Source: Candidatus Fermentithermobacillaceae bacterium
GTDB taxonomy: Bacteria > Bacillota > Sulfobacillia > Fermentithermobacillales > Fermentithermobacillaceae
DNA: 33,017 bases
Direction of reading: 5' to 3'
Assembly: GCA_012841375.1 (NCBI GenBank)
Contig: DUUV01000117.1
Span: 1 to 33,017 of the forward strand
Shown: positions 25,392-31,901 of the stretch, in pieces
Layout of the letters: every line of letters starts with the position of its first letter
Position numbering within the stretch: position 1 is the stretch's first letter
Translations under genes and position numbers: made by a program
The notes under the pieces: model-generated
What the model was told of the DNA's origin: nothing
Seen by the model: only the letters and a program-made list of their open reading frames with translations
Database searches by the model: none

Positions 25392-25445
25392 GTGTGATAC
25401 GGAGCGGTTCCCCGGTCTTTGAAGGGCCGGGGAACCGTATTACAC
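25392..25445 (+). repeat. Long bulged hairpin between hup and rqcP
   Basis: CGGTTCCCCGG (25405-25415) pairs perfectly with CCGGGGAACCG (25427-25437) around an 11-nt loop. An outer 8-bp stem (GTGTGATA at 25392-25399 with TATTACAC at 25438-25445, one wobble) continues the structure after a 5-nt bulge. No T-run follows, so it is not a classic terminator. It ends 8 nt before the rqcP ribosome binding site (25453-25459) and may affect its translation or protect the hup message. Confidence 0.6.
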
Positions 25446-25466
25446 TTGGATAAAGGGGGAATCACG

Positions 25467-25781
25467 GTGCCTGAGCGGTCTTCGGTCCAAACTGCCCGAG
25501 AAGAGATGCGCCTCGACAAGTTCTTGAAGGTCAGCCGCATCATCAAGCGCAGGACGCTGGCTCAGGAGATCTGCTTGGGAGGCCGCGTCAAGAAGAATGG
25601 CCGGACTGCCAAACCCTCAACTACTGTGGGAGCAGGCGACGTCATTGAGATCGCGTTTGGCGCAAGGACGCTGACGGTCAGGGTGCTGAAGGTTGCCGCG
25701 TCGGCCGACAAAAAGAGTGCCGGCGAGATGTACGAGACCATCTCCGGCACTGGAGAGGGAGAAAACGACAACCGCGCCTAA
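25467..25781 (+). CDS. rqcP: RqcP / YabO, S4-domain ribosome quality-control protein
   Basis: A short S4 RNA-binding protein, 104 aa. MRLDKFLKVSRIIKRRTLAQEICLGGRVKKNG, then AKPSTTVGAGDVIEIAFGARTLTVRVL, is the full Hsp15/YabO fold. In B. subtilis RqcP works with RqcH to add alanine tails to stalled nascent chains on the 50S subunit. I chose GTG 25467 because AAAGGGGG lies 7 nt before it. ATG 25506 would begin exactly at the conserved core and is an alternative. The TAA stop sits in the loop of the terminator at 25771-25789. The next genes (divIC onward) face the other way. Confidence 0.9.
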   Translation: MPERSSVQTAREEMRLDKFLKVSRIIKRRTLAQEICLGGRVKKNGRTAKPSTTVGAGDVIEIAFGARTLTVRVLKVAASADKKSAGEMYETISGTGEGENDNRA

Positions 25782-25789
25782 GGCGCGGT
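25771..25789. terminator. Bidirectional terminator between rqcP and divIC
   Basis: ACCGCGCC (25771-25778) pairs with GGCGCGGT (25782-25789); the three-base loop is the rqcP stop codon TAA. Read on the minus strand a TGTCGTTTTC tail follows, suitable for ending the divIC transcript. On the plus strand the tail is weaker. Confidence 0.65.
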
Positions 25790-25808
25790 GCTTCTGTGCC
25801 CATGTGTC

Positions 25809-26102
25809 CTATTCGTTTATCGTGACGAGCATGTACTGCACTTCTCCAGGCAATACAAGCCCCAGTTTTTCTCTGGCGGTTTTCTCGATATGCTCCGGGC
25901 TCTTCAGTCTCTCGGCCTGCTCTACCAACGCTTCGTTCATCGCCCGGTAGTATTCGATCTCCCTCTCCACGTCAGCCAAGCGCCTTCGAGCGGCCATGAC
26001 CTCCGCCTGCCGGACGCAGAAGGAGATAACGACTGCCAGCAACAAGACTGCGCCCACTATTCCCGGAAGAAGCCGCCTAGGTCGCTTTGCATTGTCTTTC
26101 AC
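25809..26102 (-). CDS. divIC: Septum formation initiator DivIC/FtsB-like
   Basis: A 97-aa bitopic division protein. A basic N-terminus (KRPRR) is followed by one transmembrane segment (about 11-29), a coiled coil (about 35-70: RRRLADVEREIEYYRAMNEALVEQAERL), and the conserved block SPEHIEKTAREKLGLVLPGEVQYML. DivIC/FtsB joins FtsL and DivIB in the complex that activates septal peptidoglycan synthesis. Its ATG overlaps the stop of the upstream helix-turn-helix gene by 4 nt. In B. subtilis it is co-oriented with its neighbours after yabQ; here the block is inverted. Confidence 0.92.
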   Translation of the reverse strand: MKDNAKRPRRLLPGIVGAVLLLAVVISFCVRQAEVMAARRRLADVEREIEYYRAMNEALVEQAERLKSPEHIEKTAREKLGLVLPGEVQYMLVTINE

Positions 26103-26335
26103 AGGGATTCCTCCTCCGGTTCATCGCCGCCGAAGATGTTCAACGGGTCTCCTGAAATCACGATTACCACCTGATAACCTTTGTTCTTGGCCCGATTATA
26201 CAAAGTGGCCACCGTGGCCTGGCTCACTCCAAGTCTCTTCGCTATATCTTCAGCCGAGTAACCAGTCTCCTTGAGCACGACCACCTGACGCTCCCGGAAA
26301 CTCAGTCGTTCGGCGCCCCGGATCTCGATTTGCAC
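26099..26335 (-). CDS. Small helix-turn-helix protein upstream of divIC (Tfx/sigma-region-4-like)
   Basis: A 78-aa protein. Residues 11-48 (LSFRERQVVVLKETGYSAEDIAKRLGVSQATVATLYNRAK) are a textbook helix-turn-helix of the LuxR/sigma region 4/Tfx kind. A short strand (YQVVIVISGDPLNIFGG, 54-70) and an acidic tail (DEPEEESL) follow. Archaeal Tfx proteins also carry a strand-rich piece after the same motif. No known gene name fits. The start is a plain ATG; upstream lie an imperfect 30-bp palindrome (26352-26381) and a possible -10. Its stop overlaps the divIC start by 4 nt, so the two are translated together. It lies between yabQ and divIC, where B. subtilis has no gene. Confidence 0.75.
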   Translation of the reverse strand: MQIEIRGAERLSFRERQVVVLKETGYSAEDIAKRLGVSQATVATLYNRAKNKGYQVVIVISGDPLNIFGGDEPEEESL

Positions 26336-26351
26336 ACGTTGTCCCCCGGTT

Positions 26352-26381
26352 TATCCACAAATTGTGCACAATCTGTGGACA
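26352..26381. promoter_or_regulatory. 30-bp near-perfect palindrome with DnaA-box arms
   Basis: Thirteen of 15 base pairs are complementary about the centre at 26366/26367. The inner 12 bp, ATTGTGCACAAT (26361-26372), is perfect. The left arm contains an exact DnaA box TTATCCACA (26351-26359). The right arm TGTGGACAG (26374-26382) is a near box in the opposite direction, and the core TTGTGCACA also resembles one. It sits 17 bp upstream of the helix-turn-helix gene and just after a possible -10 (TAGAAT, minus strand, 26403-26398), where an operator would sit. DnaA binding or autoregulation is inference. Confidence 0.6.
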
Positions 26382-26537
26382 GAATTAGTACAACCCCATT
26401 CTACATCGATCCCAAAAGTCCTTCTTTTAAGAGGGGATTAGAGAGATCTTAGAGGTGGAGTTCGGAAAACGAGGCGAGAACATGGGGTTCCACACCTCAT
26501 CCCCAAGCCTCGACCGGCCCGGGCAGAGAGCCAGGCC

Positions 26538-27056
26538 CTACCCCGGAGGGCCGGCGGGCGGACCAGATGGACCGGGAGAGATGGGCGGCTCGGGTGGCTC
26601 CGGTGGGTCAGTAGGATCAGTAGGGTCGGGAGCGTCCGGAGCGTCAGGACGAAAGATCGTTTCCCTAACGTGCCGTACGGTGCGTCCCACAGCCGCTCTC
26701 GTGGGCGCGACTATGTGACGGTGACCCCAAGCGAGACCCTTTTTCGTGCCGGTGAAGGCCCGGAAGGCCTTCCTGTAGCACACTCCTCCCACCGCCGCAT
26801 GAGTGATGAACGCGCCCAGAGCTATCGATAGCGGGACGTACATCCTGAGTTCGCCCCAGTTGATGATGAAGACGGTAGCTCCAAGTCCGGTCAGCAAGAT
26901 AACCGCCACAAGGGCATCCAGCAGGTGGTAACCCAGGCGCTTTGGCCGGAACACGGCGCGGAAGGCCCTGAAAGACTGGAACAACAGATCGGTCGCGGCC
27001 CCTACGATGAAAAGGACCGACAACCGCCATATCTGCACTTCCACGGGTACACGCAT
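26538..27056 (-). CDS. yabQ: Spore cortex protein YabQ with proline/acidic repeat tail
   Basis: A 172-aa membrane protein. The YabQ domain covers about 1-110, with hydrophobic segments near 8-26, 45-66 and 72-90. YabQ is needed for spore cortex formation in B. subtilis and is expressed in the mother cell (sigma-E). After about residue 135 the protein has a tail of tripeptide repeats, (P/T)-(D/E)-(A/P), seven copies, then Pro/Gly-rich sequence to the end. The repeat lies in a 9-nt tandem array at 26587-26649. It sits one base after the yabP stop, so the two are co-transcribed. Tail length may vary between strains. Confidence 0.88.
   Translation of the reverse strand: MRVPVEVQIWRLSVLFIVGAATDLLFQSFRAFRAVFRPKRLGYHLLDALVAVILLTGLGATVFIINWGELRMYVPLSIALGAFITHAAVGGVCYRKAFRAFTGTKKGLAWGHRHIVAPTRAAVGRTVRHVRETIFRPDAPDAPDPTDPTDPPEPPEPPISPGPSGPPAGPPG
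26587..26649 (-). repeat. Seven-copy 9-nt minisatellite in yabQ
   Basis: Seven imperfect tandem copies of a 9-nt unit (plus-strand forms such as GGCTCGGGT, GGCTCCGGT, GGATCAGTA, GCGTCCGGA). On the coding minus strand each encodes one (P/T)-(D/E)-(A/P) tripeptide. The unit length keeps the frame, so copy number could change without breaking yabQ. Confidence 0.75.
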
Positions 27057-27057
27057 G

Positions 27058-27348
27058 TCAGCGGAAGAGGCGCTGCAGGAACCCTTTGTCCCTTTGTCTC
27101 ATCTTGGCTCTATCCAAGCCGGAGTATTCCAGTCCCGTAAAGGCCCCTTCCAGGATCATCAGGCCTTTATCCAGATCCAGACTGGTGATATGGAACTCCT
27201 CACCGACCATGGTCAACATCCCGAGATCGGTCTCTACCACGACTTGGCGTTCATCGAAACTCTCCACGTGGATTACGCCCTGTATCTTTATTTGCTCCCG
27301 CTGAAAGATCTCAATGCGATGTTCCTTTTCCAGTTCAAATTCGTCCAA
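27058..27348 (-). CDS. yabP: Sporulation protein YabP
   Basis: A 96-aa YabP-family protein: HRIEIFQREQIKIQGVIHVESFDERQVVVETDLGMLTMVGEEFHITSLDLDKGLMILEGAFTGLEYS is the complete fold. YabP, like YabQ, is expressed under sigma-E in the mother cell in B. subtilis. I place the start at TTG 27348, because AGGGGGAT lies about 8 nt upstream and the family rarely has more residues before the core. The frame also opens at a TTG at 27405 but without a ribosome binding site. It is the first gene of the inverted yabP-yabQ block and diverges from yabR. YabP and yabQ are separated by a single base. Confidence 0.85.
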   Translation of the reverse strand: MDEFELEKEHRIEIFQREQIKIQGVIHVESFDERQVVVETDLGMLTMVGEEFHITSLDLDKGLMILEGAFTGLEYSGLDRAKMRQRDKGFLQRLFR

Positions 27349-27470
27349 CGCCCTATCCCCCTTGTGGCGCTTTCGGACCGGACTTTGTCCAAAGGCCGGC
27401 CACAAAGGATAGCTATGCGAGAAGCCTTGAGATATGCGTTCTCGAGGCCATCGTGTCTAGATTCCGTTTC

Positions 27471-27500
27471 TTGACACTAAAAAACGGCATAACCTATAAT
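27471..27500 (+). promoter_or_regulatory. Consensus sigma-A promoter of yabR
   Basis: TTGACA (27471-27476) and TATAAT (27495-27500) both match the consensus perfectly, with an 18-bp spacer. They lie 47 nt before the yabR start and drive it away from the divergent yabP. It is the best sigma-A promoter in the window, so yabR should be strongly expressed in growing cells. Confidence 0.85.
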
Positions 27501-27546
27501 GAGCTTTGCCTGGTAATTAACAAAATGCAGGAGGAATGTCGGAGGT

Positions 27547-27936
27547 ATGGCGCTCGAGGTCGGAGCGATCGTTGAGGGCGTGGTAACGGGAATTACGAAT
27601 TTTGGCGCATTCGTGAGCCTGCCGGACGGAAAGACCGGCTTGGTTCACATCTCAGAGATCGCAGACGCATACGTAAAAGACATCAACGACTACGTCAAGA
27701 AGAACGACACAGTAAAAGTCAAAGTACTGTCGGTTGACCCTTCGGGCAAGATCGGACTATCTATCAAGCAGGCCAGCCCCACTTACCGTCCACGAAGCGC
27801 CAGTGACTTCCGGAGAAGCAGAGCGAACTTCGAGGATAGACTCGCACGCTTCCTGAAAGAGAGCGACGAGAGACTCGCTGACCTGAGGAAGAGCACAGAC
27901 TCTAAGCGGGGAGGACGGGGTTCGCCGAGAGGTTAA
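27547..27936 (+). CDS. yabR: S1-domain RNA-binding protein YabR
   Basis: A 129-aa protein with one S1 OB-fold at residues 1-72: LEVGAIVEGVVTGITNFGAFVSLPDGKTGLVHISEIADAYVKDINDYVKKNDTVKVKVLSVDPSGKIGLSIKQ. A basic, Arg/Ser-rich tail follows (about 80-129), suited to RNA or ribosome contact. Homologues (YabR, general stress protein 13, CvfD) associate with ribosomes and regulate translation in some Bacillota. A GGAGG lies before ATG 27547. In B. subtilis spoIIE follows; here the conserved order ends. Confidence 0.93.
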   Translation: MALEVGAIVEGVVTGITNFGAFVSLPDGKTGLVHISEIADAYVKDINDYVKKNDTVKVKVLSVDPSGKIGLSIKQASPTYRPRSASDFRRSRANFEDRLARFLKESDERLADLRKSTDSKRGGRGSPRG

Positions 27937-27972
27937 CGAATTCAAGAGCGCCGGGCCGACCTGCTTACCTCC

Positions 27973-27993
27973 AAACGGGCGGCTCCCGCGTTT
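27973..27993 (+). terminator. Possible yabR terminator
   Basis: AAACGGG (27973-27979) pairs with CCCGCGTTT (27985-27993) with a single bulged G, 37 nt after the yabR stop. The T-tail is only three bases, so this is a weak candidate. Confidence 0.35.
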
Positions 27994-28207
27994 GCGAGCA
28001 TACTATATCGGGCCGGTCATGAGACCACGGTACTGCCTGAACAGCGAGATGGTTCCCGCCAATTTGCCGCACCCGGCATTCCGCAGCATGACCCTACGAG
28101 TTGCCTATATTGTGAAGTTTACCGCCCACTTCCCTTGACGGAGGAAGGGTTCTTCACCGTGAGTGAGGCGCCTTCACCCTTCCAGCCTGTTGTTGGCCTT
28201 GGACTGC

Positions 28208-28216
28208 TGGTATAAT
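28208..28216 (+). promoter_or_regulatory. Extended -10 promoter of tRNA-Leu
   Basis: TGGTATAAT (28208-28216) is a perfect extended -10. TTGTTG at 28190-28195 is a possible -35 with a short 15-bp spacer. Transcription would start near 28223, leaving about 80 nt of 5' leader to be removed from the tRNA. Confidence 0.55.
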
Positions 28217-28304
28217 ATTCAGTGATGCCTGACGGGGCGAGTTCGACGGAGCTCCTTGGGCCTTCGTCGCGAAGCGAGAGTCCGGAGTATAGAGCGCAGA
28301 ATAT

Positions 28305-28392
28305 GCCGGGATGTTGGAATCGGTAGACAATGGGGACTTAAAATCCCTTGGGCCGTAGGCCCGTGCGGGTTCGACTCCCGCTCCCGGCACCA
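28305..28392 (+). tRNA. tRNA-Leu (anticodon UAA)
   Basis: The acceptor arms GCCGGGA (28305-28311) and TCCCGGC (28382-28388) pair fully. The anticodon loop CTTAAAA carries TAA at 28339-28341 and is closed by GGGGA/TCCCT (one wobble pair). A long class II variable arm (GGGCC gta GGCCC) and the T-arm GCGGG-TTCGACT-CCCGC follow, and CCA is encoded. The long variable arm and anticodon fix it as the tRNA reading UUA (and UUG) leucine codons. A single tRNA gene stands alone here. Confidence 0.95.
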
Positions 28393-28406
28393 CCCTCCGC
28401 TCTGTT

Positions 28407-29225
28407 CTACCGCCTGATATAGACCCCATCCTCAGGGCGAGCCGCAAAGGGATTGAACAGCGTCGTGCGGGTCTCACCATCTGCGTATACGACAGTGACC
28501 TCAATATCCTTAAGCCCGGCCGGGTAGAAGGAATAGAACACGTTCCCCGCCGCCGAGTTCGGGGTCAGGGTGATTTCCTGAGGTGTGTTTTTGTCGATTT
28601 TCAGGGTCACCTCGGCGATCCGGAACGCTTCGATCTTGGGCGTTCCGTAACGGCCACTAACCATTATGCGTCCCTGTTTGGTGTCGGGGAGAACCACGTC
28701 ATCCAAGGAAATGTCTCCGTTTCCGCCAAGAAGGTAGAGGACCGAGTCCTTCAGGCTTCGCGATGCGTGAACGACTTCTCCGTCCAGCACCTGCTCTAGC
28801 CTGTACTCGAAGTCGGGATGGGATAGATCCACCGGAACGCTGGCTGTGAACACCAACGGGTCATCCGGCGTTGATGTCATCTGCGTGCGCCGCCACTCTT
28901 GCTCATCGTGGCTCCGATACGCAAGCAGAACCGTTGCGCCGGGAACCTTGTTCGCGATATGGAAGGAAGCAATCACGCCGGCCTCTCCTTGCGCCGCAAG
29001 GTCCATATCCGCGCTAATAGATGATGCTAGGACACCATCGGGCGGTGGAGTGTAGCGGCTGGATCCGGAGCAGCTCACGCTGATTGGCAATCGGTCGTCA
29101 AGCCTGTTGAGACGAGATATGGTCCATCCGAGCGTAACGAGATTTGTGATCAGAAGGACTCCGAGGAGAATGAAGACGCCCACCTGGAACTCCTTGAACC
29201 TAGCCAGTAGTTCCTTTGTTTCCAT
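28407..29225 (-). CDS. Membrane-anchored protein of unknown function
   Basis: A 272-aa protein not recognised as any named family. It has a short basic/amphipathic N-terminus (ELLARFKEFQ), one transmembrane segment (about 14-36) and then an extracytoplasmic part of about 230 residues. That part is rich in alternating hydrophobic and polar strands (for example AGVIASFHIANKVPGATVLLAYRS, and FEYRLEQVLDGEVVHAS). This looks like beta-sandwich (Ig-like) modules. GAGAGGTGG stands before the ATG. It ends 15 nt from the tRNA, convergent with it. Nearest neighbours give no functional clue. Confidence 0.75.
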   Translation of the reverse strand: METKELLARFKEFQVGVFILLGVLLITNLVTLGWTISRLNRLDDRLPISVSCSGSSRYTPPPDGVLASSISADMDLAAQGEAGVIASFHIANKVPGATVLLAYRSHDEQEWRRTQMTSTPDDPLVFTASVPVDLSHPDFEYRLEQVLDGEVVHASRSLKDSVLYLLGGNGDISLDDVVLPDTKQGRIMVSGRYGTPKIEAFRIAEVTLKIDKNTPQEITLTPNSAAGNVFYSFYPAGLKDIEVTVVYADGETRTTLFNPFAARPEDGVYIRR

Positions 29226-29428
29226 TTCTGACCACCTCTCTTCTCTCCTTGTACCACAGTAATATGCTTTCTCCTCCTGTCCATCGCCGGAAGGTTCTCC
29301 TCAGGAACCAACCTGTCGCCTGCCGCCTGGGAGGTGATGGTGTTCCTCAGGTTACAGTAGCCAAAAAGGGAGACTCCATGGCTGGCAAGAATGAAAGCCC
29401 GGCGGTTGTATAGCGGATCCCCCTAGCC

Positions 29429-29457
29429 TTGACGGAGCATCGGGCTGAAAGTACTAT
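29429..29457 (+). promoter_or_regulatory. Predicted sigma-A promoter of mntA-hepT
   Basis: TTGACG (29429-29434) and TACTAT (29452-29457) are 17 bp apart, placing transcription start about 30 nt before mntA. The rest of the 29226-29496 gap holds no gene. A micro-frame at 29379-29412 (11 codons after AAGGGAG) is too short to call. Confidence 0.5.
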
Positions 29458-29496
29458 GGTGGCAGTTTCAGGAAAAGGGGCGTTATTGGGCTGAGA

Positions 29497-29961
29497 ATGT
29501 CAGGCAGGACCGAGAAGATCGATATCGACGAGTGCATCCCCAGCCTGGTCAAGTACCTGGACCAACAGGAAGATGTCCTGGCGGCAATGATCTACGGTTC
29601 TTACGGCACCGAGTTTCAGACGCCGCTCAGCGATGTTGATCTCGCAATCTTGTTCTATCGAGATAGAAAGCCCAGTGTGGAGCGATTACTTGCTCTTGAA
29701 GCCGGGATCGTTGCCATTTGCCGGGAAGATGATATCAACGTGCTTTGTCTCAACGATGTCGATGTCATGCTGCAGTTTAGGGTCATTGAAACAGGAAGGC
29801 TGATCTTCCAAAGGGATCCGGTCGCGCTCTCAGACTTCCGCGAGTACGTGTTCAAGATCTATGGGGATTTCGCGCCTTTTTACCGGCAAGCGAGCCGGGA
29901 GTACGACAAATCTCTGAGGGAGGCATACGTTCGTGATAGACCTAGACAAGGTCAGGGATAA
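29497..29961 (+). CDS. mntA: MntA-type nucleotidyltransferase antitoxin
   Basis: A 154-aa minimal nucleotidyltransferase. The MNT core IYGSYGTEFQTPLSDVDLAILF (32-53) has the GS motif (G34, S35) and the metal-binding pair D46-x-D48. In type VII toxin-antitoxin systems MntA adds AMP to a tyrosine of HepT and so neutralises it. The next gene overlaps its 3' end by 29 nt and encodes HepT, the normal order for a subset of these pairs. ATG 29497 has only a weak ribosome binding site, so levels may be limiting. Confidence 0.88.
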   Translation: MSGRTEKIDIDECIPSLVKYLDQQEDVLAAMIYGSYGTEFQTPLSDVDLAILFYRDRKPSVERLLALEAGIVAICREDDINVLCLNDVDVMLQFRVIETGRLIFQRDPVALSDFREYVFKIYGDFAPFYRQASREYDKSLREAYVRDRPRQGQG

Positions 29962-30352
29962 GGTAGCCTTTATCCGAAGGAACCTGGATATGCTGCGCAG
30001 ACTGGCAGATACCCCACGGGATGCGTTCTCAGAGAGGTCAATCCACTTTCACGCGGCTATTCGATTGCTGCAGACATCGGTTGAGGCGATGATCGACACG
30101 GGAAGCCATATTGTTGCTAGGGAAGGCCTAGGTTCGCCCAAGAGCTATGGAGAGGTCTTCGACGTGCTTGCGTCGGCAGGGGCAATCCCGCCAGAGTTTC
30201 TCGATAGGGTCAAGGCGATGGTGAGATTCAGGAACAGAGCGGTTCACCTCTACGGCGAGATCGACGTAGACCATGTGTATTCCATCTTGCAGAACGACTT
30301 GCGGGATTTCGACGCTTTCATAGGCTTTATCGTGAGGAAGTATCTTCTCTAA
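29933..30352 (+). CDS. hepT: HepT-type HEPN ribonuclease toxin
   Basis: A 139-aa all-helical HEPN protein. The catalytic motif R-x4-H-x-Y is intact: RNRAVHLY at 100-107, with R100, H105 and Y107. HepT toxins cleave RNA and are inactivated when MntA adenylylates the tyrosine of this motif. The start is GTG 29933 after GAGGGAGG, overlapping mntA by 29 nt, so the toxin is translationally coupled to its antitoxin. The pair stands between the unknown membrane protein and an ABC transporter, in the accessory part of the window. Confidence 0.9.
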   Translation: MIDLDKVRDKVAFIRRNLDMLRRLADTPRDAFSERSIHFHAAIRLLQTSVEAMIDTGSHIVAREGLGSPKSYGEVFDVLASAGAIPPEFLDRVKAMVRFRNRAVHLYGEIDVDHVYSILQNDLRDFDAFIGFIVRKYLL

Positions 30353-30467
30353 GGATTCTGCCCTGGTTCGGCTCATTCAGGACCTTAGACAAATGTCAGT
30401 CTGCTTCTTCTCTCATGATTCCATGTACCGAAACCCTCGTTATACGTGTCTTCCAAAGAATGAACAC

Positions 30468-30487
30468 CCATGAGGCGGTGCTCATGG
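30468..30487. terminator. Hairpin between hepT and the ABC transporter
   Basis: CCATGAG (30468-30474) and CTCATGG (30481-30487) form a 7-bp stem with a 6-nt loop in the convergent gap. No T-run is seen, so it may terminate weakly either way. Confidence 0.35.
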
Positions 30488-30524
30488 ATCGCTGAAGTCG
30501 CCCGACATCAGGCCTCATAGCCCT

Positions 30525-31247
30525 TCACAGTACGCGGCTTAGGAATGCCCTGGTTCGCTCGTGCCTGGGGTTCCCAAAAAACTCGGCGGGAGAACCGTCT
30601 TCCAGAATCAGACCGCCGTCCATTAGCACGACGCGGTCGGCAACTTCGCGGGCGAAACCCATTTCGTGACTCACGACAATCATCGTCATGCCTTCCTGAG
30701 CGAGCGCCTTCATTACTCCGAGCACTTCACCTATCATCTCGGGGTCGAGGGCGGAGGTAGGCTCGTCAAACAGCATGACCTTCGGGCGCATTGCCAAGGC
30801 TCGAGCGATGGCCACTCTTTGCTTCTGCCCGCCTGAGAGCTGGCTCGGGTACTGATCACACTTATCTGCCAGCCCAACTTTGCTTAGGAGCTCCATCGCC
30901 TGCTCGTCGGCAGCCTCAGCCGCCATGCCCATCACCTTGCGCGGAGCTAGTGTCACGTTCTTAAGTACCGTAAGGTGAGGAAACAGGTTGAAGAGCTGGA
31001 ACACCATCCCGACCGTCCGCCTCACGCGGTTTATGTCGGTGCCGGGTTCGCCTAATCGTACTCCATCAATGGTGACTGTCCCGCTCGTAGGCTTCTCTAG
31101 ATAGTTGAGGCACCGGAGGAAAGTGGATTTCCCCGAGCCGCTCGGCCCAATGATGACCACAACCTGGCCCTTCTCTACCTGTAAGTCGATCCCGCGCAGT
31201 ACTTGGAGCGTACCGAAGTCCTTGTGAAGGTTCTCAACTATGACCAC
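30525..31247 (-). CDS. glnQ: Polar amino acid ABC transporter ATPase (GlnQ-like)
   Basis: A 240-aa ATPase that powers import of a polar amino acid. Walker A is GPSGSGKST (34-42), the signature LSGGQKQR (137-144) and Walker B VMLFDEP (157-163), with SALD and the switch His in VVSHEMGFA. It is typical of the GlnQ/HisP group (PAAT family). Glutamine versus another amino acid cannot be told from sequence. The start is a GTG at 31247 after GGGGAGGATG, overlapping the permease by 14 nt. It is the last gene of the three-gene minus-strand operon. Confidence 0.95.
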   Translation of the reverse strand: MVIVENLHKDFGTLQVLRGIDLQVEKGQVVVIIGPSGSGKSTFLRCLNYLEKPTSGTVTIDGVRLGEPGTDINRVRRTVGMVFQLFNLFPHLTVLKNVTLAPRKVMGMAAEAADEQAMELLSKVGLADKCDQYPSQLSGGQKQRVAIARALAMRPKVMLFDEPTSALDPEMIGEVLGVMKALAQEGMTMIVVSHEMGFAREVADRVVLMDGGLILEDGSPAEFFGNPRHERTRAFLSRVL

Positions 31248-31896
31248 TCTTCATCCTCCCCTCAAGGTGATTGACTACGCGGGCGAACCCCAAGGTAAGC
31301 GCGAGGTAGATCAGGGCAACGGTGAAGTAGGCCTCGAAGGGCCTGAAGCTCCGGCCTGCCATCATATTCGCGCGCATCATGAGGTCCTCAAGCCCTATGA
31401 CGGATACGAGCGCAGACTCTTTCAGCAGAGCGATGAACTCGTTGCCCAGCGGAGGGATGGCCCTACGGAAAGCCTGCGGCAGCACAACCTCTCTCATAGC
31501 CTGCGCGTAGGTCATTCCGAGTGACCGAGCGGCCTCCATCTGCCCCCTATCAATGGACTCAATGGATCCCCGCCAAATCTCCGCGATATAGGCGCCTGCA
31601 TTCAAGCTAAGCGCGACCAATGCGTCTACAACGCCGTTAGGCCTGTAATGGAGCACCTGCGGAAGCCCGAAGTGTATGAGGTACACCTGTGCCAAGAGCG
31701 GCGTGCCCCGGATGAAGTTCGTGTACCAGATACACGGGTACCGGAGGGCCGGGCTTCGCCCAACCCGGCCCAACGCAACAAGTAATCCCAGCCCCAACCC
31801 TACAATAAAGGCAATTACGGTGAATACCAGGGTGACCTCGATCCCCTTGGCCAGAAAGGGGAAATACTTGGCTACAATCTCTACGCTGTAGGTCAT
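31234..31896 (-). CDS. glnP: Polar amino acid ABC transporter permease (GlnP-like)
   Basis: A 220-aa inner-membrane permease with about five hydrophobic segments. It has the EAA loop [42 protein letters not shown] that docks on the ATPase. [13 protein letters not shown] and [21 protein letters not shown] match His/Glu/Gln-type permeases. ATG 31896 is 5 nt after the binding-protein stop. Only one permease gene is seen, so it would act as a homodimer. Confidence 0.94.
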   Translation of the reverse strand: MTYSVEIVAKYFPFLAKGIEVTLVFTVIAFIVGLGLGLLVALGRVGRSPALRYPCIWYTNFIRGTPLLAQVYLIHFGLPQVLHYRPNGVVDALVALSLNAGAYIAEIWRGSIESIDRGQMEAARSLGMTYAQAMREVVLPQAFRRAIPPLGNEFIALLKESALVSVIGLEDLMMRANMMAGRSFRPFEAYFTVALIYLALTLGFARVVNHLEGRMKSGHS

Positions 31897-31901
31897 GATT
31901 C

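Larger units (their letters stand above)
27937..28304. other. Non-coding gap between yabR and tRNA-Leu
   Basis: I find no credible gene in these 368 bases. It holds two hairpins and the tRNA promoter. The first hairpin (AAACGGG 27973-27979 with CCCGCGTTT 27985-27993, one bulged G) ends in TTT and may terminate yabR. The second pairs GGAAGGGT (28143-28150) with ACCCTTCC (28176-28183). Confidence 0.6.

Noticed and set aside
29379-29412. 11-codon micro-frame after AAGGGAG
   Set aside because: Too short to support; no family and no coupling to mntA.
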